NCBI GenBank assembly: GCA_024742835.1
Contig: JANSXS010000006.1
Span: forward strand, 45,070-109,069
Direction of reading: 5' to 3'
DNA from: Paracoccaceae bacterium
GTDB lineage: Bacteria; Pseudomonadota; Alphaproteobacteria; Rhodobacterales; Rhodobacteraceae
DNA length: 64,000 bases
Shown here: positions 25,962 through 34,889 of the stretch, piece by piece
Position numbering within the stretch: position 1 is the first letter of the stretch
Layout: every line of letters begins with the position of its first letter
The notes under the pieces: model-generated
Database searches by the model: none
The model's input: the letters and a program-made list of their open reading frames with translations, nothing else
Told to the model about the DNA's origin: nothing
Program-made: the position numbers and the translations under genes

Positions 25962-26690
25962 TCAGTCGCGCCGAAAGGTCAGGTAATGCGGCACGCGCCC
26001 CTCGCGTAGCGCCTTTTGTTCGTAGCGGGTGGAAATCCAGTCATCCCACGGCTTGCGCCAGTCGTCGGGGCTTTCACAAAGCCACGTAAACCCATGTTTC
26101 GGCACCGTTTCCAGCGTTTGACGGACATAATCGGGAATATCCGTTGCAACCCGGAAAATTGCGCCCGGCGCCAGCACCCGCGCCAAAGGCTCCAGATGTT
26201 CGGCCGTCACAAAGCGCCGCCTGTGATGCCGTTTCTTGGGCCACGGATCGGGATAAAGCAGAAAAGCGCGGTCTACGCTCGCCTCTGGCAGCACATCGAA
26301 CAGATCGCGCACGTCACCAGGGTGGATGCGGATGTTGTCATTCTGCATGGCGCGGATCTTGCCCAAAAGCATCGCCACGCCGTTGATATATGGTTCACAG
26401 CCGATGAACCCGGCCTGCGGGTTCTGCTGCGCCTGATGTACCAGATGCTCACCACCGCCAAATCCGATTTCCAGCCAAAGCGGCTTGCCCCCGAAAAGTG
26501 ATTTTAGATCAAGGGGTTTACGCGTGGGGTTCATGTCCCAATCAACCGGACCGGGGGACAGGGCGGCGAGGTCTTCCTTTAGGTAGGTTTCCTGAGAGGC
26601 GCGCAGATGCTTTCCCTTGAGGCGACCATAGAAATTCCGCCAAGGGGCACCAGAGGCATGTTCCCGCATATTGTCTTTCTTGTCAGACAT
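25962..26690 (-). CDS. trmB: tRNA (guanine-46-N7)-methyltransferase
   Basis: 242 residues from ATG 26690 (MSDKKDNMREHASGAPWRNFYGRL). In-frame starts at 26708 and 26723 would run into the terminator hairpin of metK. The SAM-binding loop is LEIGFGGGEHLVHQAQ. The acceptor-binding motif is LLYPDPWPKKRHHRRRF, and the C-terminal catalytic region is STRYEQKALREGRVPHYLTF. It makes m7G46 in the variable loop of tRNAs. Confidence 0.96.
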   Translation of the reverse strand: MSDKKDNMREHASGAPWRNFYGRLKGKHLRASQETYLKEDLAALSPGPVDWDMNPTRKPLDLKSLFGGKPLWLEIGFGGGEHLVHQAQQNPQAGFIGCEPYINGVAMLLGKIRAMQNDNIRIHPGDVRDLFDVLPEASVDRAFLLYPDPWPKKRHHRRRFVTAEHLEPLARVLAPGAIFRVATDIPDYVRQTLETVPKHGFTWLCESPDDWRKPWDDWISTRYEQKALREGRVPHYLTFRRD

Positions 26691-26721
26691 TTGCCCTGTC
26701 TTCTTCATCCTACAAAAGAAC

Positions 26722-26750
26722 AAGGCCGCCCCTTGTACAAAGACGGCCTT
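26722..26750 (-). terminator. probable intrinsic terminator after metK (possibly bidirectional)
   Basis: Arms AAGGCCG and CGGCCTT enclose a 15-base loop. On the minus strand the hairpin comes about 20 bases after the metK stop and is followed by GTTCTTTTG. The opposite strand also has a T-rich run (TTCCCTTTTC). Confidence 0.6.
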
Positions 26751-26770
26751 TTCCCTTTTCTTCCAATTTT

Positions 26771-27937
26771 CTAGACGGCTTTTTTCAAGGCCTCGACCAG
26801 ATCGGTCTTTTCCCAGCTGAACCCGCCGTCGGCTTCCGGCTCGCGGCCGAAATGGCCATAGGCCGCCGTGCGTTCGTAGATGGGCTTGTTCAGGTCCAGA
26901 TGCTCGCGGATGCCGCGTGGAGTGAGATCCATCGACTTGGCAATGGCCCGCTCGATGCCAATCGCGTCAACCTCGCCCGTGCCATAGGTTTCGGCATAGA
27001 TCGACAGCGGCTTGGCCACGCCGATCGCATAGCTGATCTGAATCGTGCATTTCTCGGCCATGCCCGCCGCGACGACGTTCTTGGCCAGATAGCGCGCCGC
27101 ATAGGCCGCCGAACGATCCACCTTTGTCGGGTCTTTGCCCGAGAACGCTCCACCGCCATGCGGGGCCGCGCCGCCATAGGTATCCACGATGATCTTGCGC
27201 CCGGTCAGGCCCGCATCGCCGTCGGGGCCGCCGATGACGAAAGTGCCGGTCGGGTTCACCCACCACTCGGTCTTGTCCGAAAGCCATTCTGCGGGCAGAA
27301 CCTCGCGGATATACGGCTCCACGATGGCGCGGATATCGTCGCTATTCTGGTCCTCACTGGCATGTTGCGTAGACAGCACGATCGAGGTCACCTCGACCGG
27401 CTTGCCATCCTCGTAACGCAGGGAAATCTGGCTTTTGGCATCGGGGCGCAAGCTTGGCTCGGCACCGGATTTGCGCACTTCGGCCAAACGGCGCAAGATT
27501 GCGTGGCTGAACTGGATCGGTGCCGGCATCAGCGCATCCGTCTCGTTGGTGGCGTGGCCGAACATGATCCCCTGATCGCCCGCCCCGTCCTTGTCGACGC
27601 CTTGGGCGATATGCGCGGATTGCTCATGCAGGAAGTTCAGGACATGGCAGGTGTTCCAGTGGAACTTTTCCTGCTCATACCCGATGTCGCGGATGCAATC
27701 GCGCGCGATCTGGCCAATCCGCCCCATGTAATTCTTGAGCCGCTCCCGATCCGAAAGGCCGACTTCGCCCCCGATAACAACCATGCCTGATGTGGCAAAT
27801 GTTTCACAAGCGACCCGCGCCGATGGTTCTTCGGCGAGGAAGGCGTCAAGAACGGCGTCTGAAATGCGGTCGCAGACTTTATCTGGATGACCCTCTGAAA
27901 CGGATTCAGAGGTAAAAACATAATTTTTTCGGGACAT
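26771..27937 (-). CDS. metK: S-adenosylmethionine synthetase
   Basis: 388 residues from ATG 27937 ([21 protein letters not shown]), which has GGAG at the right distance. The signature [16 protein letters not shown] and the glycine-rich [19 protein letters not shown] motif are intact. It forms SAM from methionine and ATP. The ribosome-binding site is embedded in a SAM/SAH riboswitch (27941-27984), so translation should drop when SAM or SAH is high. Confidence 0.98.
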   Translation of the reverse strand: MSRKNYVFTSESVSEGHPDKVCDRISDAVLDAFLAEEPSARVACETFATSGMVVIGGEVGLSDRERLKNYMGRIGQIARDCIRDIGYEQEKFHWNTCHVLNFLHEQSAHIAQGVDKDGAGDQGIMFGHATNETDALMPAPIQFSHAILRRLAEVRKSGAEPSLRPDAKSQISLRYEDGKPVEVTSIVLSTQHASEDQNSDDIRAIVEPYIREVLPAEWLSDKTEWWVNPTGTFVIGGPDGDAGLTGRKIIVDTYGGAAPHGGGAFSGKDPTKVDRSAAYAARYLAKNVVAAGMAEKCTIQISYAIGVAKPLSIYAETYGTGEVDAIGIERAIAKSMDLTPRGIREHLDLNKPIYERTAAYGHFGREPEADGGFSWEKTDLVEALKKAV

Positions 27938-27940
27938 TGG

Positions 27941-27984
27941 TTGCTCCATTGAATGTGCCCGCCACGCCAGGAAGCCGTTGTGAC
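27941..27984 (-). promoter_or_regulatory. SAM/SAH riboswitch controlling metK
   Basis: On the minus strand GTCACAACGGCTTCCTGGCG is followed by TGGC, a short spacer and ATGGAGCAA just before the metK ATG. GTCAC pairs with GTGGC to form the single hairpin, and UUCC in its loop can pair with GGAG of the Shine-Dalgarno to form the pseudoknot. This is the layout of the small SAM/SAH riboswitch class known upstream of metK in Rhodobacterales. Assignment is by sequence and structure recognition, not by a covariance search. Confidence 0.88.
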
Positions 27985-28112
27985 AGGGTCCATACTGCAT
28001 AGGTAGGTCAGGACTCCGCGTCAATCGCTAAAGCTTTTCGGATTATGCGTAGCTCTAAAGCGTCGCGCGCATTCCGCCTTTGGCCCATGTCCCTGATGAA
28101 AGACCGAGCGCA

Positions 28113-29657
28113 TCAGGCGCGACGCATCCCAAAACCGGCGGCCACGAAGGCCAGCGCCAGAAACAGCATGGGTAGATCGCCTGTGCGGGCGTAAACGGTG
28201 GGGCCAAGCGCGTCGGGCAAGGCCACGTCGAGCCACCCCGCCTGCCCAAGGGGAATATGCGCCACGACGCGCCCCGCCCCGTCGATCATCGCGGAAACGC
28301 CGGTATTGGCCACCCGCACCATCGGCACTCCCTGCTCCGCGCTGCGCAGACGTGCCTGCGCGAGATGCTGATAAGGCCCCGAAACCTTGCCGAACCAGGC
28401 ATCGTTCGTCACCAGGTACATCGCATCAGCTTTGCCAGCCACAGGGTTGATATTGCGAGGGAAAACCCCTTCGTAGCAAATCAGCGGCAAGCCGGAGCCA
28501 AGCGCGCCCAGATCAATCACGCGCGGCCCGCCCCCCGAGGAATAGCCGCCGCCCTCTTCTGCGGCCAGCCCGTGAATTCCAAACCGCGCCATCACCCCGC
28601 CAAAGGGCATGTATTCGCCGAACGGCACCAGATGATGCTTGTCATACCGCGCTGTCACCATCCCCAGCTCGTCGATCACCACCAGCGAGTTGAAGATACG
28701 CGGTCCGTCCAGACGGCGCAGGCCAAGCATCACCGGGCTGCCCTGCGCCGCCTTTGCAATGGTGCCGAACGTGGCGTCGGCGTGATTGAGCAAGGTCGGA
28801 ATGGCGGTCTCGGGCCAGACGACCAGATCGGGGCGACCCGCCGCTGACGGGGCAGCGGTAAAGCGAAGCTGTCGGTCAAAGAAGACGGGCATCAACGCGG
28901 GATCCCATTTTTCATGCTGGGCCGCGTTGGGCTGGATCAGCCGGATCACGGGGGCATCCGCAGGTGCGCCAGCGGCAGGCATCAGCACCGTGCCAGCCGC
29001 ATAAAGCACGGCCAGCGTGGCCAGCGCACCCGCCCCCGCGCGGCGCGACCCGGCTGCCAAATGCCACACGCCCAAAGCCCCGGCCAGAACCAGCGCCGTC
29101 AACAGATGCGCGCCGCCCATACTGGCCCAGAAACGCAAGCCCGTGTCAATCAGCACATGCCCTGCCTGTGCCCACGGGAAGCCGGTGAACAACCAGCCGC
29201 GAAGCGCCTCGGCCAGGACGAACGCCCCGGCAAAGGCCAGCGCCTCCCCTCCCGCGCGCCGGGCCAGCCCAAATGCCAAGGCCCAGAAAAGCGCCATGCC
29301 CATGCAAAGAAAAACCAGCGCAAAGGGGGCCATCCAGCCATGCCGCAAGGGATCGACAAGAAACGGCTCCACAATCCAGCTTAGTGCGACAAGAAAATAC
29401 CCCGTTCCGGCAACCCAGCCCAGCAACGCCGCACGCCGCCAGCCAGGCGTTTCGCGAGAAAAGGCATAAAGCCCCGCCAGCATCAGAACGGTCAGCGGCC
29501 ACAGCCCCCAGGGAGCCTGCCCCAAAGCGGCCAGCGCCCCACAGGCCATAACCGCGGCCCAGCATCCGCGCCGCCCTAACGGATTGCGCCGATGTCTCAG
29601 GGAAAGGGCAGAACGCTTCAGGCCGGCCAGACGCGCCGACATGCCGCCTGCGCTCAC
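28113..29657 (-). CDS. lnt: apolipoprotein N-acyltransferase
   Basis: 514 residues. Several N-terminal membrane helices (from about residue 31) precede a nitrilase-like periplasmic domain. The triad residues are Glu in LVVWPETAIPTLL, Lys in YDKHHLVPFGEYMPF and Cys in PLICYEGVFPRN. It adds the third acyl chain to lipoproteins at the inner membrane. The N-terminal about 30 residues include LKRSALSLRHRRN, translated from a partial dispersed repeat (29582-29620). No start codon lies between the repeat and the first helix, so the repeat is probably translated. The start overlaps the corC stop by 4 bases. Confidence 0.95.
   Translation of the reverse strand: MSAGGMSARLAGLKRSALSLRHRRNPLGRRGCWAAVMACGALAALGQAPWGLWPLTVLMLAGLYAFSRETPGWRRAALLGWVAGTGYFLVALSWIVEPFLVDPLRHGWMAPFALVFLCMGMALFWALAFGLARRAGGEALAFAGAFVLAEALRGWLFTGFPWAQAGHVLIDTGLRFWASMGGAHLLTALVLAGALGVWHLAAGSRRAGAGALATLAVLYAAGTVLMPAAGAPADAPVIRLIQPNAAQHEKWDPALMPVFFDRQLRFTAAPSAAGRPDLVVWPETAIPTLLNHADATFGTIAKAAQGSPVMLGLRRLDGPRIFNSLVVIDELGMVTARYDKHHLVPFGEYMPFGGVMARFGIHGLAAEEGGGYSSGGGPRVIDLGALGSGLPLICYEGVFPRNINPVAGKADAMYLVTNDAWFGKVSGPYQHLAQARLRSAEQGVPMVRVANTGVSAMIDGAGRVVAHIPLGQAGWLDVALPDALGPTVYARTGDLPMLFLALAFVAAGFGMRRA
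29582..29620 (-). repeat. dispersed nested-hairpin element, partial copy D (inside lnt)
   Basis: On the coding strand AAGCGTTCTGCCCTTTCCCT followed by GAGACATCGGCGCAATCC matches the first half of copies B and C. The inner CTGA-GACA-TCGG hairpin is kept with a G-U pair, but the second outer arm is lost. The reading frame relative to the repeat is the same as in the TolC-like gene. Confidence 0.7.
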
Positions 29658-30559
29658 GCCTCGGCCTGATCCGGCAGGCGCACGCGCAGCCGCTTGATCC
29701 GGCGCGGATCGGCCTCCAGCACCTGTATCTCGACACCGCTGGGATGCTCAACCAACTCGCCGCGCACCGGCACCCGGCCAAGCAGCATGAAGACCAGGCC
29801 GCCAAGCGTGTCGATCTCTTCCTCGTCGATCTCTTCGGCCTCGGTCAGAGACACGCCGATTTCGGTTTCGAATTCTTCCAAGGGGGTCTTGGCCTGCACC
29901 ACATAGCAACCCGGCTTTTCCTGCGTCCAGAAGCGGCCCTCGTCCACATCGTGTTCATCCGCGATCTCGCCGATGACCTGTTCGATCAGATCCTCGATCG
30001 TCACAAGCCCGTCCACGCCGCCATATTCGTCGATGACAAGCGCCAGATGCCGCCGTTCGGCCTGCATCTTTTGCAACAACACGCCGATCGACATGGACGG
30101 CGGCACATACATCAAGGGCCGCAGCGTCTCTTTGACAGAAAATGGGCCACTGGTGCCGTTGAACCCGTGTTTGAGCGCAAAATCCTTGAGGTGAACCATA
30201 CCGACGGGCGTATCCAACGTGCCCGCGTAAACGGGCAGCCGGGTCAATCCGCTGTCGCGAAAGGTCTGCACCAGATCGGTCTTGGTGATGCTGTCGGGCA
30301 CAGACACGATATCCGCCTTGGGAATCGCCACATCCTCGACCGTCATGGTTCGCAAGTTCCCAAGGCCTGCCCCGTAAGGATGGCGCGCGTGATGCTCGAC
30401 CGTGTCCTCGTCACTGTCATCCGGGCTGAACGCGCCGAATATACGACGAAAGAACCCCCCGTCCTGTTGGTCTGTATCCTCGTCTTCCGACCGCGCGCTA
30501 TGCGCCGCGCTAGAAGATGCGTCTTGACTGTCGCCCATTGTCTCTTTCCGATCAGGCAC
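29654..30559 (-). CDS. CorC/HlyC-family CBS-domain protein (short form)
   Basis: 301 residues. An acidic N-terminus is followed by two CBS domains (about 75-195: TVEDVAIPKADIVSVPDSIT, GVDGLVTIEDLIEQVIGEI) and a C-terminal CorC_HlyC domain (about 210-295). The DUF21 membrane part of long-form proteins is absent. This is the soluble form that is conserved next to lnt and ybeY in Proteobacteria. Links to magnesium/cobalt efflux are known for the family, but the molecular role is unclear. Confidence 0.88.
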   Translation of the reverse strand: MPDRKETMGDSQDASSSAAHSARSEDEDTDQQDGGFFRRIFGAFSPDDSDEDTVEHHARHPYGAGLGNLRTMTVEDVAIPKADIVSVPDSITKTDLVQTFRDSGLTRLPVYAGTLDTPVGMVHLKDFALKHGFNGTSGPFSVKETLRPLMYVPPSMSIGVLLQKMQAERRHLALVIDEYGGVDGLVTIEDLIEQVIGEIADEHDVDEGRFWTQEKPGCYVVQAKTPLEEFETEIGVSLTEAEEIDEEEIDTLGGLVFMLLGRVPVRGELVEHPSGVEIQVLEADPRRIKRLRVRLPDQAEA

Positions 30560-30579
30560 GGTCTTGTGCCCCGCGTTTG

Positions 30580-31083
30580 TTAATATGGGTCAGGAAGCCC
30601 CATCTTGCCAAGTATCTCCACCTCTGTCCGTTCCATGAGCGTGGCATCCTTGTCACGGATGTGGTCATATCCCAGCAAATGCAGGATGCCGTGAACAAGT
30701 AGATGCGTCACGTGGTCGCCCATGGGCTTGCCCGCGGCAGCGGCTTCGCGCAGGCAGGTGTCATAGGCAAGCGCCAGATCGCCCAGCTCCGGGTCACCGC
30801 CCTGCGCGGGGGGCTGTGGTGCCGCGCCGTCTTGGGGTGCGGCGCGGTCCTCGCTTGGCCAGCTCAGCACGTTTGTCGGCGCGGGCTTGTCCCGGAACTC
30901 TGCATTCAGTGTTGCGATACGCGTGTCGTCACAGGCCAGAAGCGCGATTTCCCAAGCGGTGGGATCAAGCCCCAGATGCGTCAGCGCCGCCACCTCTGCC
31001 CGCGCGGCAAGGTCTTGCAGCCCAAGCGATTGCCAGCGCATATCCTCGCAGATCGTCTCGATCACAGCGCCGCAGCCCCGCAT
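30580..31083 (-). CDS. ybeY: endoribonuclease / rRNA maturation factor
   Basis: 167 residues from ATG 31083; a GTG at 31065 giving MIETICEDMRW is an equally plausible start. The zinc-binding HGILHLLGYDH motif (H-x3-H-x5-H) identifies YbeY. The enzyme takes part in 16S rRNA 3' maturation and ribosome quality control. It lies between phoH and corC, the conserved neighbourhood. Confidence 0.94.
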   Translation of the reverse strand: MRGCGAVIETICEDMRWQSLGLQDLAARAEVAALTHLGLDPTAWEIALLACDDTRIATLNAEFRDKPAPTNVLSWPSEDRAAPQDGAAPQPPAQGGDPELGDLALAYDTCLREAAAAGKPMGDHVTHLLVHGILHLLGYDHIRDKDATLMERTEVEILGKMGLPDPY

Positions 31084-31102
31084 ACCGGCAGGCCGCCGGG
31101 CC

Positions 31103-31145
31103 GGAAAATGTCAATTTTCCGTGCAATTTTCTTGCAAGAAAATTG
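31103..31145. repeat. AT-rich palindromes between ybeY and phoH
   Basis: Two adjacent palindromes: GGAAAAT/ATTTTCC (31103-31120) and a perfect 22-base palindrome with arms CAATTTTCTTG (31124-31145). They resemble the duplicated palindromes at 47275-47386. They could be processed-transcript hairpins or protein-binding sites; the hairpins lack a long T-run. Confidence 0.6.
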
Positions 31146-31160
31146 GCCCCTGCCCATCCG

Positions 31161-32186
31161 TCAGCCCCGTTTCGCCGGGTCGTCGGCGTCATACGCCTCG
31201 ATGATCTTTGCCACCAGCGGGTGCCGGACCACATCCTTGGACGTGAAGTAGTTGAACGAGATGGCGCCGATCCCGCCCAGCAGGCGCTCGGCATCGTGCA
31301 GCCCGCTTGTCACGCCGCGCGGCAGGTCCACCTGGCTGCGGTCGCCAGTAATCACCATGCGGCTACCCTCGCCCAGACGGGTCAGGAACATCTTCATCTG
31401 CATCGAAGTGGCGTTCTGCGCCTCGTCCAGCACGACGAAGGCATTGGCCAGCGTTCGCCCCCGCATGAAGGCCAGCGGCGCGATCTCTATCCGCTTTTCC
31501 TCGATCAGCTTGGCCACTTGCTTGCCCGGCAGAAAATCGTTCAGCGCGTCGTAAAGCGGCTGCATGTACGGATCGACCTTGTCTTTCATATCGCCCGGCA
31601 GGTAGCCAAGTTTTTCCCCCGCCTCCACCGCCGGACGGCTGAGGATGATGCGGTCCACATGGCCCTCGATGAACATCGACACGCCGACCGCGACCGCCAG
31701 ATAGGTCTTGCCGGTGCCCGCAGGCCCGATGCCAAAGGCCAGTTCCTTGTCGAACAGAGCCTGCACATAGGCTTTTTGTGCGTCGGTGCGCGGCTCTACC
31801 GGCTTCTTGCGGGTCTTGATCTCAACCCGCCCGCCCCGAAACATCTCTAGCTGGTCGCCGTCGCGCCCCTCTGCCTTGCCCTGGCCCGGCGCGCCCATGC
31901 GCAATTCACGGTCCACGTCGCCACGTTCGACACTGCGCCCCTGCTCCAGCCGCTGGTACAGCGCCTGAAGCACCGCGCGCGCCTGCGCGGCGGCGGCGCT
32001 GTCGCCGATGACGACCAAAAGGTTGCCACGGCGCAGGATCTGCACGCCCAGGGTCTTTTCGATTTCGGCAAGGTTGCGATCATATTCGCCGCAAAGGTCG
32101 ATCAACAGGAAGTTATCCGGAAACTCGACCGCGATTTCCTGCATGTCCTGCGGGTCGCCGGATGGCGTCAGCACGTTGGTGACCAA
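31161..32186 (-). CDS. PhoH-family ATPase
   Basis: 341 residues. The N-terminal KH-like region (about 20-110) is followed by a P-loop ATPase: Walker A GPAGTGKTYLAVAVG, Walker B FVVLDEAQNAT, and sensor TGDRSQVDLPRGVTSGL. PhoH-like proteins act near YbeY in RNA metabolism and show helicase or NTPase activity. It is upstream of ybeY on the same strand, probably one operon through lnt. Confidence 0.94.
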   Translation of the reverse strand: MVTNVLTPSGDPQDMQEIAVEFPDNFLLIDLCGEYDRNLAEIEKTLGVQILRRGNLLVVIGDSAAAAQARAVLQALYQRLEQGRSVERGDVDRELRMGAPGQGKAEGRDGDQLEMFRGGRVEIKTRKKPVEPRTDAQKAYVQALFDKELAFGIGPAGTGKTYLAVAVGVSMFIEGHVDRIILSRPAVEAGEKLGYLPGDMKDKVDPYMQPLYDALNDFLPGKQVAKLIEEKRIEIAPLAFMRGRTLANAFVVLDEAQNATSMQMKMFLTRLGEGSRMVITGDRSQVDLPRGVTSGLHDAERLLGGIGAISFNYFTSKDVVRHPLVAKIIEAYDADDPAKRG

Positions 32187-32277
32187 TCAGCTCTCCTGTT
32201 TGGCTGGGTTTTGGCAATGGTGGCAAGTACGGACCCAAAGGGCAAGACCACGCGCCGCAATGTCACCCCTTTGACAC

Positions 32278-32309
32278 GAAAAATGCCGCGTCCCATGGGA
32301 ACGCGGCAT
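32278..32309 (-). terminator. intrinsic terminator after the small lipoprotein gene
   Basis: Arms ATGCCGCGT and ACGCGGCAT (32283-32291 and 32301-32309) form a strong hairpin, followed on the minus strand by TTTTTCG. It stands about 24 bases after the stop of the lipoprotein gene at 32333 and separates it from phoH. Confidence 0.75.
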
Positions 32310-32332
32310 CCATTTACGGCAGAATCCGACAT

Positions 32333-32632
32333 TCAGCCCGGATCCGGCAGGCTCGACCCTTCCTTGAACGGGCCGGTCGCAACGGTTGGCGGGGCCACAC
32401 CCGAACAAACCGGCTTGCCGTATTTGTCCAATCGCTGCGAAAGATAGCCCTCTACACCGTCGTCGATGATCCAGTGATCGCAACCGTTGGGATCGACCCA
32501 GACCCCCGCCTGAAGCTGGCTGAGGTGTTTGCTGTCAAAACCCCGATCAACAGTCTTGTCTTTTTTCGGCACATCGCACGCGGCCAAAAGGCCGAGACAG
32601 GGGATGACCGCCACCAGTTTTACGAGTTTCAT
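32333..32632 (-). CDS. small lipoprotein with WVDPxGC module
   Basis: 99 residues. The signal peptide ends at GLLAACDVP (acylated Cys at about 19). The mature part has the module VWVDPNGCDHWIIDDGVEGY followed by LSQRLDKYGKPVC. This is closely related to residues 48-81 of the OmpA-like protein encoded 11 bases upstream. The two genes are therefore probably cotranscribed and share a domain of unknown function with two conserved Cys. It is likely periplasmic and attached to the outer membrane. Confidence 0.75.
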   Translation of the reverse strand: MKLVKLVAVIPCLGLLAACDVPKKDKTVDRGFDSKHLSQLQAGVWVDPNGCDHWIIDDGVEGYLSQRLDKYGKPVCSGVAPPTVATGPFKEGSSLPDPG

Positions 32633-32643
32633 GAAATGTCCCC

Positions 32644-33228
32644 TCAGCGAATGCAGATGATTTCGACGCGGCGATTTTCCGCCATGCCCGCGGCGGTATT
32701 GTTGGGTGCCTTGGGCATCCGTTCGCCGTAGCCGCGCACATCCGCGATCCGCGCGCCCACGCCCGAGGCCACACGGGCAACCGAATTGGCCCGGCGCAGC
32801 GACAGGTCGAGATTGTATTCGTCCGAAGCGCGGCTGTCGGTATGGCCTGTTATGATGTACGAGGTCGCATTTGCCTGGCGAAAGAACTCGGCAAGGCTTT
32901 TACGCGCGCCGTGCGAGATATGCGCGCTGTCCGTCGCGAACATCTGGTCCGTGTTCATCACACCGCACACATTGCCGCGTCGGCAGACCGGGATGCCCTG
33001 ACGGCTGACATGCGGGGTCATGTAACCCTCGGCCCCGTCATCCATCACCCAGTGCTCACAGCCGTCCGGGTCCACCCAGATCGTCGGTACGTAGCGCTCT
33101 CCGACGACCGTGCGCTGGCCGCTTTGCGCCAGCGCCGCATCCGTCATCACCACAACACCCAGAGCGGCGGCAGCAAAACCACTCAAAACGCTGCGCACTA
33201 TATTTGAAATAGCTTCCGTCACAGCCAC
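32644..33228 (-). CDS. OmpA-family outer-membrane protein with N-terminal WVDPxGC module
   Basis: 194 residues. The signal peptide is cleaved near ALAQSG. Residues about 48-85 carry IWVDPDGCEHWVMDDGAEGY and then GIPVCRRGNVC. The C-terminal OmpA domain (about 90-190) has the peptidoglycan-binding TGHTDSRASDEYNLDLSLRR and YGERMPKAPN...NRRVEI. It probably connects the outer membrane to the wall. The shared module with the downstream lipoprotein suggests they work together. Confidence 0.85.
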   Translation of the reverse strand: MAVTEAISNIVRSVLSGFAAAALGVVVMTDAALAQSGQRTVVGERYVPTIWVDPDGCEHWVMDDGAEGYMTPHVSRQGIPVCRRGNVCGVMNTDQMFATDSAHISHGARKSLAEFFRQANATSYIITGHTDSRASDEYNLDLSLRRANSVARVASGVGARIADVRGYGERMPKAPNNTAAGMAENRRVEIICIR

Positions 33229-33452
33229 TGTCCTCTTCCAAAAGTCCCCCAGATGCCTGCGTTACGCATTTCGCGCAGGCACAGACAAAATACCAATTTA
33301 GTGTAGCAACTTTAGATGACTTGTGAAGCTAAAATGGCCATATATTGTGCTCGAACCGGAAACAATCACAAGCTGGCACTCAAAAGTACAGCGTTACGTC
33401 CGAATTGTCGCCCAATCCCGCAACTGGAAGCACGAAACGCGACGCATTTGTT

Positions 33453-34781
33453 TTATCGAGGCAGGCATCGCCCGGCCAGCGAATTGGAGCCGCTTTCCAC
33501 GATCTCCACCCGCGCCAACTGGCCCGGTTCGATGGTAGGATCGGTGACATGCACCGCGTGCAGGTAATCGGATTTGCCCACCATCTGACCCGGCAGACGT
33601 CCCGCTTTCTCGAACAGAACGCCCACCTCGCGGCCCACCATGGCATCCTGCGCCGCGCGCTGCTGGCGGGTAAGCAGCGCCTGCAAGCGTTGCAAACGCT
33701 CGGATTTCACATCTTCGTCGACCTGATCACGCTCTGCCGCCGGGGTGCCGGGGCGCGTCGAATACTTGAATGAAAAGGCATAGCCGTAATTCACCGCCTC
33801 GATCAGATCCAGCGTATCCTGAAAATCCTGCTCCGTCTCTTCGGGGAAGCCGACGATGAAATCGCCCGACATCAGGATATCGGGACGGGCCGCGCGGATC
33901 TTCTCGATCAGCCGCAGATAGCTTTCCGCCGTATGACTGCGGTTCATCCGCTTGAGGATCCGGTCACTGCCCGACTGCACAGGCAGATGCAGATACGGCA
34001 TCAGCTTGGCACAGTCGCCATGCGCTGCGATCAACGCATCGTCCATGTCATTGGGGTGGCTCGTGGTGAAGCGGATCCGCTCCAGCCCGTCCACCTCGTC
34101 GAGCGCCCAGACCAAGTCTGCAAGGGACCAGTCGCGCCCATCCGGGCCTTGCCCGTGATAGGCATTCACATTCTGCCCCAGCAGCGTGATTTCGCGCACG
34201 CCACGGTCTACCAGATCGCGGGCCTCTTCGATCACACGGTCCACCGGGCGGCTGAATTCGGCGCCGCGCGTGTAGGGCACCACGCAAAAGGCGCAGAACT
34301 TGTCGCAGCCTTCCTGCACCGTCAGAAAGGCGGTCGGCCCGCGCTTGGCCTTTGGACGGTGGCGCAGCGTGTCGAACTTGTCTTCCAGCGGGAAATCCGT
34401 ATCCAGCGCCTTTTTGCCGGTCCGCGCCTTCGCCTCCAGCTCTGGCAGGCGGTGATAGCTTTGCGGCCCAACGACCAGATCCACCAGCGGCTGACGGCGC
34501 ATGATCTCTTCGCCCTCGGCCTGCGCCACGCAGCCCGCCACGCCGATTTTCAGATCGGGGCGCGCGTCCTTGAGCCCCTTGAAACGGCCAAGTTCGGAAT
34601 ACACCTTTTCAGCGGCCTTTTCACGAATGTGGCAGGTATTGAGCAGGATCATATCCGCGTCATCGGGGCTGTCCGTCTTTACATAGCCCGCGCCGCCCAT
34701 GGCCTCTGCCATGCGCTCGCTGTCATAGACGTTCATCTGGCACCCGTAGGTCTTGATATACAGCTTTTTGGCTTCGGACAT
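33453..34781 (-). CDS. miaB: tRNA-2-methylthio-N6-dimethylallyladenosine synthase
   Basis: 442 residues. The N-terminal UPF0004 domain has its Cys set in [25 protein letters not shown] and [10 protein letters not shown]. The radical-SAM cluster [15 protein letters not shown] is intact, and a TRAM domain ends the protein. It thiomethylates i6A37 of tRNAs reading U-initial codons. It heads the miaB-...-phoH-ybeY region, although OmpA and lipoprotein genes intervene here. Confidence 0.97.
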   Translation of the reverse strand: MSEAKKLYIKTYGCQMNVYDSERMAEAMGGAGYVKTDSPDDADMILLNTCHIREKAAEKVYSELGRFKGLKDARPDLKIGVAGCVAQAEGEEIMRRQPLVDLVVGPQSYHRLPELEAKARTGKKALDTDFPLEDKFDTLRHRPKAKRGPTAFLTVQEGCDKFCAFCVVPYTRGAEFSRPVDRVIEEARDLVDRGVREITLLGQNVNAYHGQGPDGRDWSLADLVWALDEVDGLERIRFTTSHPNDMDDALIAAHGDCAKLMPYLHLPVQSGSDRILKRMNRSHTAESYLRLIEKIRAARPDILMSGDFIVGFPEETEQDFQDTLDLIEAVNYGYAFSFKYSTRPGTPAAERDQVDEDVKSERLQRLQALLTRQQRAAQDAMVGREVGVLFEKAGRLPGQMVGKSDYLHAVHVTDPTIEPGQLARVEIVESGSNSLAGRCLPR

Positions 34782-34889
34782 CTGCCTGCCTTTCGCGCGG
34801 TTACAGGGCGTTTCCCTACATCAAAGCAGGCGTCACTTGCAATGCGTTCCGATTTCCCGGAAGTTGCGCGGTAACAAAGCGGGACCACG

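Noticed and set aside
28050..28105. Possible further copy of the nested-hairpin element after lnt (TAAAGCG...ATTCCGCCTTT)
   Set aside because: Only short blocks match, with no hairpin partner, so it was not counted as a copy.
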